Assembly (NCBI RefSeq): GCF_021800405.1 | Contig: NZ_CP084550.1 | Location: forward strand, 3,844,001 to 3,908,000 | Length of the DNA stretch: 64,000 bases | Direction of reading: 5' to 3' | From: Arthrobacter sp. FW306-07-I | Lineage (GTDB): Bacteria > Actinomycetota > Actinomycetes > Actinomycetales > Micrococcaceae | Part shown: positions 57,900 through 64,000 of the stretch, piece after piece | Layout: each line of letters starts with the position of its first letter | Position numbering within the stretch: position 1 is the first letter of the stretch | Notes under the pieces: model-generated | The model's database searches: none | What the model saw: the letters and a program-made list of their open reading frames with translations, nothing else | Told to the model about the DNA's origin: nothing | Translations under genes and position numbers: made by a program

Positions 57900-59114
57900 T
57901 TAGTTGTTGAGGTAGCCGTTCGGGTCCAGGACGTACTTTGTCGCGGCTCCGGCATCGAATTCCGCGTACCCGCGCGGGGCATCCTCCAGCGGAATGGCCG
58001 TGGCGTTGACCGCCTTGGCGATCTGGATTCGGTCATGCAGGATGGCCATCATCAACTGCCGGTTGTACTTCATCACCGGGCACTGGCCCGTGGTGAAGGA
58101 CAGGGACTTGGCCCAGCCGGTACCCAGCGACAGGGACAGGCTTCCCTTTCGGGCGGCCTCGTCCGCTGCTCCGGGATCGCCCGTGACGTAGAGACCGGGG
58201 ATGCCCACGGAGCCGCCGGCGGTGGTGAGGTCCATCAGCGAGTTAAGGACGGTGGCCGGTGCTTCCTGGGCGCCGTGGCCGTGTGCGCGGGCCTCGAAAC
58301 CGACGGCGTCGATGCCGGAGTCGACTTCCCGGACGCCGAGGATCTGCTCGATCTGGTCGGCGGGGTCGCCGTTGGCCACATTCACGGTTTCACAGCCAAA
58401 GGACCGGGCCCGGGCCAGGCGATCCTCGTTCAGGTCGCCCACGATAACCACCGCTGCTCCCAGCAGTTGGGCGCTGGCGGCCGCGGCAAGGCCCACGGGA
58501 CCTGCTCCGGCAACGTACACGGTGGACCCGACCCCGACACCTGCCGTGACGGCGCCATGGAAACCGGTGGGCAGGATGTCGGAGAGCATGGTCAGGTCCA
58601 TGATCTTCTCCAGTGCCTGGTCCCGGTCGGGGAAGCGCAGCAGGTTCCAGTCCGCGTAGGGGACCAGCACGTATTCGGCCTGGCCGCCAACCCAACCGCC
58701 CATATCCACGTAGCCGTAGGCGGAGCCGGGACGGTCGGGGTTCACGTTCAGGCAAATCCCGGTCTTGCGCTCCTTGCAGTTCCGGCAGCGGCCGCAGGAG
58801 ATGTTGAAGGGGACGGAGACGATGTCCCCGACCTTGATGAACTCGACGTCGGGCCCGGTCTCGATGACTTCGCCAGTGATCTCGTGCCCCAGGACGAGGC
58901 CGGCCGGTGCGGTGGTCCGGCCGCGGACCATGTGCTGGTCGGACCCGCAGATGTTGGTGCTCACGGTGCGCAGGATGACCCCGTGAGGGACCTTCCGGCC
59001 GACATTGGCGGGATTGACGCCGGGGCCGGCTTTCAGCTCAAACGAGGGATACGGGGTGTCGATGACCTCGACGACTCCGGGCTCCTTGTACGCAACGGCT
59101 TTGTTACCTGACAT
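57900..59114 (-). CDS. fdhA: Formaldehyde dehydrogenase, glutathione-independent zinc type
   Basis: 404 residues; the ATG at 59114 is preferred over 59120 because AGGAG then sits at proper distance. Medium-chain zinc dehydrogenase of the Pseudomonas putida FdhA type: STNICGSDQHMVRG (catalytic Zn Cys56), LVLGHEITGEV (His77), CGRCRNCKERKTGIC (four structural Zn cysteines) and the NAD motif VYVAGAGPVGLAAAA. The enzyme oxidises formaldehyde to formate with bound NAD. It is last in the gbcA-gbcB-fdhA unit, where formaldehyde comes from betaine demethylation. Confidence 0.9.
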   Translation of the reverse strand: MSGNKAVAYKEPGVVEVIDTPYPSFELKAGPGVNPANVGRKVPHGVILRTVSTNICGSDQHMVRGRTTAPAGLVLGHEITGEVIETGPDVEFIKVGDIVSVPFNISCGRCRNCKERKTGICLNVNPDRPGSAYGYVDMGGWVGGQAEYVLVPYADWNLLRFPDRDQALEKIMDLTMLSDILPTGFHGAVTAGVGVGSTVYVAGAGPVGLAAAASAQLLGAAVVIVGDLNEDRLARARSFGCETVNVANGDPADQIEQILGVREVDSGIDAVGFEARAHGHGAQEAPATVLNSLMDLTTAGGSVGIPGLYVTGDPGAADEAARKGSLSLSLGTGWAKSLSFTTGQCPVMKYNRQLMMAILHDRIQIAKAVNATAIPLEDAPRGYAEFDAGAATKYVLDPNGYLNN

Positions 59115-59146
59115 GGGCATGGCTCCTATGGTTGGCGTTCGGTTGC

Positions 59147-59185
59147 CACGGAAGGCCTGACGCTGGGTGCATCAGACCTTCCGTG
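59147..59185 (-). promoter_or_regulatory. Hairpin in the gbcB-fdhA gap
   Basis: CACGGAAGG (59147-59155) pairs with CCTTCCGTG (59177-59185), with an inner CTGA/TCAG stem and an 11-nt loop. It lies 33 bases upstream of the fdhA start within the operon gap (59115-59251) and could control mRNA stability or read-through. Confidence 0.5.
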
Positions 59186-59251
59186 TGGTGTTACTTTTCA
59201 CTTGCGGTGAATCTTTGGGGGCCGCGGGGTGCCCGCCGGCCCAGGGCGCGG

Positions 59252-60661
59252 CTAGGCGTCGATCACCATGTCGGTGCGCGCGGTGGAACAGCAGGGAAGG
59301 AACTTTCCGGCATCGATTTCACGTTTACGGATTCCGCCCTGGTGGTTCATGTCGATCTCCCCGGACAACTTGACCACCTTGCAGGAGCCGCACATGCCTT
59401 CCTTGCAGTTGGCGCCGATCCGGACACCGGCGCGCTGGGCCACCTCGAGGATGTGCTCCTCGGGGTCGATCCGCACGTTGATCCCGGTGCGCATGAAGGA
59501 CAGGGTGAGGCTGCCGGTTCCCACGGTGTCGAAGCTGGAGGCGTCCGGGGTCTGCGCATCCGGGGCCACAGCCGGGGTGCCACCGGCCGGGGCCGGGGCT
59601 TCCGGGTTGGCAGCTTCCAGCGCCAGTCCCGTGGCCTGCAGGGTTCCGTCCTGGTCGTAGCCGGGCTCGTAGATCCCGAACGCTGCGGGCTGGCCTTCGA
59701 AGTAGTCCTCGGCGGATTCCGCGATTTCCCCAGCGATTTCCTCGGCGATGTCCGCCGCCAGGGCGAGCTCGGCCTGGTATTCGAGGAGGGTTTGCCGGTC
59801 GCCGGAGAAGAACTCCATGTAGATGGAGGTGTCGTCGACGCCCACCTTCCTGAGCAACTCAGTGGCGGTGTTCAGATACCCCTCCGGTCCACAGGCGTAC
59901 ACCTGCCGGCCGTTGGCGTCGGGCGCCACCTCATCGATCATGGCTGAGGTCAGCCGTCCGCTGAAGCCTTCCCAGTGCTCGGGCCTGCCGCGGTCGCCCA
60001 GGGCATAGAAGACCTTGATGCGCGAGTCCACGGAAGCGATGTAGGCCAGCTCCCGGTGGAAGGCGAAGCCGCCGGCTTCCGCGCCGTGATAGAGCACCAC
60101 CACGTCGGCGGTTCCCGGCAGGGAGTGGATGGTCCGCAGCATCGACATGATGGGGGTGATGCCGGCGCCTGCAGCCAGGAAGAGGTACCGGGCGCGCCGG
60201 TCGGCGTCAGGCAGGTGGAATGCGCCCACAGGTCCCAGCATGTCCAGGACGGTGCCGGGCCTGACGTTCTGGTGCACCCAAGGGGAAACCAGTCCGCCCG
60301 GGTCACGCTTAACGGTAACGCTGAAGGTCCACGGTTCCGTGGGCGAACTGGACAGCGAGTAGCTGCGGTCCACGGGTTCCTGGTCCTCGCCGTTAACCGG
60401 GAAGGCGATGTTCACGTACTGGCCCGGGCGGAACGCCAGCGGTGCACCATCGGAGCGGCGGAACACGAAGGTCATCATGCCGCCCGCTTCGGGGATGGTT
60501 TCGACGCATTCGGCCATGAACTCCTGCGGATGCCACGGGCCCAGGGCCTTGGCTGCGCTGGCCGGTCCTTCGACGCTGCCCATCACCCGGTTCCACGGCA
60601 TTTCAAGGCCGCGGATGCGCTGTGGTTCCTGGACCTGCGTCTGGGTGAGGACGTCAATCAT
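59252..60661 (-). CDS. gbcB: Glycine betaine demethylase reductase subunit (ferredoxin:NAD reductase type)
   Basis: 469 residues, start overlapping the gbcA stop (ATGA). FAD domain (FRPGQYVNIAF, RSYSLSS near 99), NAD domain (FLAAGAGITPIMSMLR near 161), and a C-terminal plant-type [2Fe-2S] domain (CKEGMCGSCKVV, Cys419/424/427, and the fourth Cys near 457). Between the NAD and iron-sulphur parts lies an unusual spacer of about 100 residues (285-383), acidic then Ala/Pro-rich, longer than in typical GbcB proteins. It passes electrons from NAD(P)H to the GbcA oxygenase. Confidence 0.93.
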   Translation of the reverse strand: MIDVLTQTQVQEPQRIRGLEMPWNRVMGSVEGPASAAKALGPWHPQEFMAECVETIPEAGGMMTFVFRRSDGAPLAFRPGQYVNIAFPVNGEDQEPVDRSYSLSSSPTEPWTFSVTVKRDPGGLVSPWVHQNVRPGTVLDMLGPVGAFHLPDADRRARYLFLAAGAGITPIMSMLRTIHSLPGTADVVVLYHGAEAGGFAFHRELAYIASVDSRIKVFYALGDRGRPEHWEGFSGRLTSAMIDEVAPDANGRQVYACGPEGYLNTATELLRKVGVDDTSIYMEFFSGDRQTLLEYQAELALAADIAEEIAGEIAESAEDYFEGQPAAFGIYEPGYDQDGTLQATGLALEAANPEAPAPAGGTPAVAPDAQTPDASSFDTVGTGSLTLSFMRTGINVRIDPEEHILEVAQRAGVRIGANCKEGMCGSCKVVKLSGEIDMNHQGGIRKREIDAGKFLPCCSTARTDMVIDA

Positions 60662-61962
60662 GCCAAGTGCTCCTGCACGCGGTGGACGTACCAGTTGATG
60701 AAGGCCTCCACCTGGTATTCGCTCTTCATGTACGGGCCGGGCTCGTAGGCGGGGCTGGCAGCTCCCTGCTGGCACAGTTCCACGAACGCCTTGTCCTGAA
60801 TGTTGGTCTGCTTCCAGGTGTAGGTGAGCTTGTCGAGGTCGTAGTCAACGCCTTCCTCGGCGTCGTCAGCCACCAGCCAGGTGGTGCGGACCAGGGACTG
60901 GTGCTCGTTGATGGGGAAGACGCCGAACGTGATGACGTGGTCGCCCAGGAAGTGGAACCAGCTGTTGGGCTGCAGGTGCATCGAGCAGCGGCCCAGGCGG
61001 AAGTCCCGCAGGTCGCCGAGCAGCTTCTTGGAGAGCCTGCGGCCGTCGGCCGAGAACGATTCGCCTTCGCCGTCCAGGGATTCGCGTGAGATGCGGATAC
61101 CGGCAATGCGGGTGTCGAGTTCCTCAACCACCTCGTAGGGCAGGCCGTAGCGGCGGCAGCGCTCCTCGAGGGAGGACTGGGCTTCCTTGTTGCGGTCCCA
61201 GACCTCTTCAAGGTGGGCCGGAATCAGTCCCTCGGTCAGGCCCCATGTGGGGAAGAGCGAGCAGGCGAGTTCCGGGTGTCCGTCGCAGTGGTAGCACTCA
61301 CGGTTGTTCTCCATGACGAGCTTCCAGTTGCCCTCTTCGATGATGTTCTGCTGGTAGGCAATCTTCGTCTTGGACAGGTCGTGGGGTGCCAGGTAGGGCT
61401 CAAAGATCTTGGAGGTCTCGTCGAAGTCTGCGGGCGGTTCGTCAGCGATGCAGACGAAGATGAGGCCGGCAACCTCGCGGCTGTGGGCGCGCTTGAGGGC
61501 AAAGCAGTTCTTATCGAACTTGGCTTCGCCGGGGGCGGAGGCGTGGATCAGGTTGCCCTCCGGGGAGTAAGTCCAGGAGTGGTAGCCACAGACCAGGTTT
61601 CCGGTGGAACCGGCAGCTTCGGTCAGGACCCGCGCACCCCGGTGGCGGCAGACGTTGTGCAGGACGTTGACGTCGCCCTCATCGGTGCGCAGCACGATCA
61701 GGGAGTAGGGGCCGTAGTCCACCGTGATGTAGTCGCCCGGCTCCGGCAGCTCGGCAACGCTGCCGGCAAAGATCCAGTGCTGGCCGAAGATGGCCTCCAT
61801 GTCGAGCTTGAAGATGGTGGGGTCGGTGTAAAAGGGGGCGTCGAGGGAGTAGCCGGTGCGCCGTAGAGCGAACAACTCGGTAATTTCAGCCAGCTGCTCG
61901 GCCGGCAATGTTGAAGCGAGCTTTCCGCGTGCGCTGAGGGGCGCGTTCACTGAGGTAGTCAT
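60658..61962 (-). CDS. gbcA: Glycine betaine demethylase oxygenase subunit (Rieske)
   Basis: 434 residues from the ATG at 61962 (GGGAGG upstream). Rieske cluster C-x-H...C-x2-H: NVCRHRGARVL (Cys105, His107) and LVCGYHSWTY (Cys125, His128). Mononuclear iron site in ENNRECYHCDGHPEL (His225, His229). This is the stachydrine/betaine demethylase branch of ring-hydroxylating oxygenases. It removes one methyl group of glycine betaine as formaldehyde, giving dimethylglycine. First gene of the minus-strand unit gbcA-gbcB-fdhA, under promoter module 4. Confidence 0.94.
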   Translation of the reverse strand: MTTSVNAPLSARGKLASTLPAEQLAEITELFALRRTGYSLDAPFYTDPTIFKLDMEAIFGQHWIFAGSVAELPEPGDYITVDYGPYSLIVLRTDEGDVNVLHNVCRHRGARVLTEAAGSTGNLVCGYHSWTYSPEGNLIHASAPGEAKFDKNCFALKRAHSREVAGLIFVCIADEPPADFDETSKIFEPYLAPHDLSKTKIAYQQNIIEEGNWKLVMENNRECYHCDGHPELACSLFPTWGLTEGLIPAHLEEVWDRNKEAQSSLEERCRRYGLPYEVVEELDTRIAGIRISRESLDGEGESFSADGRRLSKKLLGDLRDFRLGRCSMHLQPNSWFHFLGDHVITFGVFPINEHQSLVRTTWLVADDAEEGVDYDLDKLTYTWKQTNIQDKAFVELCQQGAASPAYEPGPYMKSEYQVEAFINWYVHRVQEHLA

Positions 61963-62105
61963 GTGTTTCCTCCCAAAAGGGCTGGGTTTTGAGCAAATTG
62001 AGGAGATTACGGAGCGGCTGGGGCAACAGGGGTTGTCCAGGACGTTCTGTTCACCAATGTGGGGAGGTACATCAGCAACAGACTTGATGACTCCAGAGGA
62101 GAACT

Positions 62106-62171
62106 GGAAGCACCTAACGCAACAGCGATCACCATATGCAACAGTGTGACTCCTGCCACCCCCGCTGTCAA
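62106..62171 (-). promoter_or_regulatory. Promoter/operator module 4 of the shared betaine regulon (gbcA)
   Basis: On the minus strand: TTGACA (62171-62166), 17 bp, CACACT (62148-62143), then a direct repeat with 19-bp period, TGTTGCATATGGTGATCGC beginning at 62143 and TGTTGCGTTAGGTGCTTCC beginning at 62124. It has the same spacing as the three plus-strand modules, which shows that it is a functional unit rather than a chance likeness. Confidence 0.72.
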
Positions 62172-62526
62172 TGAATTTCAGATATGACGGAAAAGCCCGG
62201 AATGTGTCGTCCGATGCGTGCCGCCAACAGGCCTTGCGTGTCAGGTGCAGCGTCGAATAAACCCGCACTTTTCACCCCGGAACGGCCCGCGAATTGGCAT
62301 TTGACGGCAATCCCAGTGCTTTGGACTGCCGCGAAGTGCCACCTCGCGGGCGCTTGGCTTCCGCCGGCGGCTACGGCAGGGACCTGGATCCGGAGGGGGG
62401 CCGGACGGCAACAACCCTGCGTGACTACCGGGAACATGCAACAGCGACGGCGACACCGGCACCTGCCGGACTGTCGCCGTCGCTGTTTCCGCCCTTCACG
62501 GGCTTACTGCATCGATTCTTTGTTGG
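62172..62526. other. 355-bp intergenic stretch upstream of the gbcA promoter
   Basis: No gene is supported. A 14-bp hairpin (62442-62485) is listed separately. The remainder shows no recognisable motif. Confidence 0.5.
62442..62485. terminator. Hairpin terminator downstream of the MBL gene
   Basis: CAGCGACGGCGACA (62442-62455) is fully complementary to TGTCGCCGTCGCTG (62472-62485), with a 16-nt loop that can pair further (CCGGCA/TGCCGG). It lies 42 bases after the end of the minus-strand MBL gene. No strong T run. Confidence 0.55.
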
Positions 62527-63147
62527 CTACTGCGCCACCTTGGCCAGTGTTTCCCGTTCCGCGGCGATGGTGGTGTTGTCGCCGTGGCCTGTGCGGACCA
62601 CGGTCTCAGCGGGCAGGGTCAGCAGCTTCTCCCTGATGGAGGTCAGGATGGTCGGGTAGTCGCTGTAGGACCGGCCAGTGGCACCCGGGCCGCCGTTGAA
62701 CAGCGTGTCCCCGGTGAAGACCGTCCCTTCACTCTCGAGGTAGAAGCACGTGGATCCCGGCGAGTGCCCCGGGGTGTGGATGGCACGCAGCGTGGACCCG
62801 CCAACTTCGAACACATCGCCGTCGGCGTGGTACTGGTCGGGCTTGGCGTCCTGGTACACCTGCTCCCACAGGACCAGGTCCTCCGAGTTCAGGAGGATCG
62901 GGGCGCCCAGAGCGTCTGCTACTTCGCGGGCGGCGCCGATGTGGTCGTTATGCGCGTGGGTGAGCAGGATGGCCTTGACCTTGCGGCTGCGGACCTGGTT
63001 GATGATCGCAGCGGCGTCATGGGGCGCATCGATGATGACGCATTCCTCATCGTTGCCCACGATCCAGACGTTGTTGTCCACGTCCCAGGTGCCGCCGTCG
63101 AGCGAAAAAGTGCCCGAGGTGACCAGGTTCTCGATGGTGACTGCCAT
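62527..63147 (-). CDS. MBL-fold hydrolase of the mycothiol formaldehyde pathway (glyoxalase II-like)
   Basis: 206 residues. Compact MBL fold: VDNNVWIVGNDEECVIIDAP, LTHAHNDHIGAAREV (HxHxDH), HTPGHSPGSTCFYL, VFTGDTLFNGGPGATG and RTGHGDNTTI. Its start codon overlaps the stop of the mycothiol-dependent dehydrogenase gene (TAATG), a pairing well known in actinobacteria, where it is thought to act on S-formylmycothiol or a related thioester. The assignment rests on this context. Confidence 0.82.
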   Translation of the reverse strand: MAVTIENLVTSGTFSLDGGTWDVDNNVWIVGNDEECVIIDAPHDAAAIINQVRSRKVKAILLTHAHNDHIGAAREVADALGAPILLNSEDLVLWEQVYQDAKPDQYHADGDVFEVGGSTLRAIHTPGHSPGSTCFYLESEGTVFTGDTLFNGGPGATGRSYSDYPTILTSIREKLLTLPAETVVRTGHGDNTTIAAERETLAKVAQ

Positions 63148-64000
63148 TAGATCTCCACCACCGAGCGCAGGACCTTACCCTCGTGCATCTTCTCGAACGC
63201 TTCCTCCACCTGCTTGATGGTGATGCGTTCGGAGACGAAGGCGTCCAGGTCCAGGTTGCCCTGCTTGTAGTGCGACACCAGCATGGGGAAGTCGCGGGAG
63301 GGCAGGCAGTCACCGTACCAGGAGGACTTCAGCGAGCCGCCGCGCCCGAAGACGTCCAGCAGCGGCAGTTCCAGCGTCATCTCCGGCGTCGGCACGCCCA
63401 CCAGGACCACGCGGCCGGCAAGGTCGCGGGCGTAGAAGGCCTGCTTGTAGGTTTCAGGACGGCCGACGGCGTCAATCACCACGTCCGCGCCAAATCCTCC
63501 GGTGAGGGCACGGATGGCTTCCACCGCGTCCTCCTGCTTGGAGTTCACGCCGTGGGTGGCACCGAGGGACTTGGCCATCTCAATCTTGTTGTCATCGATG
63601 TCCACGGCGATGATTGTCGTCGCGCCCGCCAGCTTGGCGCCGGCGATCGCCGCGATGCCCACGCCGCCGCAGCCGATCACTGCCACGGACTCGCCGCGTT
63701 TGACGTCGCCGGTGTTGATTGCGGCACCGATGCCGGCCATGATGCCGCAGCCCAGCAGGCCGACGGCGGCAGCGTCCGCCTCGGGGTCCACCTTGGTGCA
63801 TTGTCCGGCAGCCACAAGGGTCTTTTCGGCGAAGGCGCCGATGCCCAGGGCCGGGGAAAGCTCGGTCCCGTCCTCGAGGGTCATCTTCTGGGTGGCGTTA
63901 TGAGTGTTGAAGCAGTACTGCGGCTGGCCCTTGGCGCACGCGCGGCACTCGCCGCACACAGCGCGCCAGTTCAGGATGACCCGGTCGCCGGGAGCCACGG
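63147..64000 (-). CDS. S-(hydroxymethyl)mycothiol dehydrogenase, 5' end outside window
   Basis: About 284 residues are visible; the start lies to the right of the window and the frame is open to the edge. Zinc-containing class III-type dehydrogenase: [16 protein letters not shown] (structural Zn cysteines), [19 protein letters not shown], the NAD motif [31 protein letters not shown], and the substrate-side [14 protein letters not shown]. It oxidises the spontaneous adduct of formaldehyde and mycothiol. Together with fdhA it gives two formaldehyde exits beside betaine demethylation. The next gene is coupled (TAATG). Confidence 0.88.
   Translation of the reverse strand, partial: VAPGDRVILNWRAVCGECRACAKGQPQYCFNTHNATQKMTLEDGTELSPALGIGAFAEKTLVAAGQCTKVDPEADAAAVGLLGCGIMAGIGAAINTGDVKRGESVAVIGCGGVGIAAIAGAKLAGATTIIAVDIDDNKIEMAKSLGATHGVNSKQEDAVEAIRALTGGFGADVVIDAVGRPETYKQAFYARDLAGRVVLVGVPTPEMTLELPLLDVFGRGGSLKSSWYGDCLPSRDFPMLVSHYKQGNLDLDAFVSERITIKQVEEAFEKMHEGKVLRSVVEI

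Overview
The window is high-GC, densely packed bacterial DNA with short intergenic gaps, many ATGA/TAATG start-stop overlaps, mycothiol-type formaldehyde genes, a DUF222/HNH protein and many Lrp, LacI, IclR and GntR regulators. This fits an actinobacterium. The dimethylglycine oxidase at 49-51.5 kb reads almost like the Arthrobacter globiformis enzyme as I remember it, so an Arthrobacter/Pseudarthrobacter-type soil organism is the best guess.

Layout. 0-6.2 kb: plant cell-wall breakdown, with an exo-rhamnogalacturonan lyase cut by the left edge, a secreted polysaccharide deacetylase, an SRPBCC protein and a secreted PL11 rhamnogalacturonan lyase with LacI-type palindromes upstream. 6.2-16.9 kb: mixed housekeeping and secreted genes (AsnC regulator, aminotransferase, YitT membrane protein, NAD(P)-binding reductase, PLP dehydratase, nucleotide-kinase-like protein, two lipoproteins, nagA, DUF222-HNH). 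17-19 kb: a metallo-beta-lactamase-fold gene split by an IS481-type element with a clean 6-bp target duplication. 19-28 kb: Rieske-DUF2231 membrane protein, Lrp regulator divergent from an M20 amidohydrolase and MFS pair, another MBL hydrolase, a LacI regulator and a lipoprotein with a possible Cys-His-Asp protease site.

28-35 kb is a ureide/glyoxylate operon (hydroxypyruvate isomerase, tartronate semialdehyde reductase, glyoxylate carboligase, glycerate kinase, allantoinase, orphan winged-helix regulator, peroxiredoxin). It joins logically to uraD-uraH-iclR at 43-44.7 kb: both promoters carry the same pair of IclR-like palindromic boxes just downstream of the -10, so the IclR protein probably represses both. 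Between them, 39-42.8 kb holds a four-gene, translationally coupled cassette: response-regulator/PP2C phosphatase (frameshifted here), cellulose-synthase-like GT2 with a large insertion, STAS anti-anti-sigma protein and HATPase kinase.

44.7-64 kb is a methylated-amine catabolism region. It holds a BCCT betaine transporter, a GntR regulator divergent from purU-dmg-fchA-folD, an MFS transporter, a second dimethylglycine-oxidase paralogue, and on the minus strand gbcA-gbcB (glycine betaine demethylase), formaldehyde dehydrogenase, an MBL hydrolase and S-(hydroxymethyl)mycothiol dehydrogenase. The inferred flow is betaine import, betaine to dimethylglycine plus formaldehyde (GbcAB), dimethylglycine to sarcosine with the methyl group passed to tetrahydrofolate (Dmg), folate C1 processing (FolD, FchA, PurU), and formaldehyde disposal by FdhA and the mycothiol route.

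The strongest new-looking signal is a shared promoter/operator module in front of four units of this region (BCCT, MFS, second dmg, and gbcAB-fdhA on the opposite strand): TTGAC(A/T), 17 bp, CAC-type -10, then a direct repeat of a TGTTGC-headed unit with exactly 19-bp period. The second is a FolD whose cyclohydrolase lysine is replaced by isoleucine, sitting 3' of a cyclohydrolase-like FTCD_C gene that could supply the lost step.
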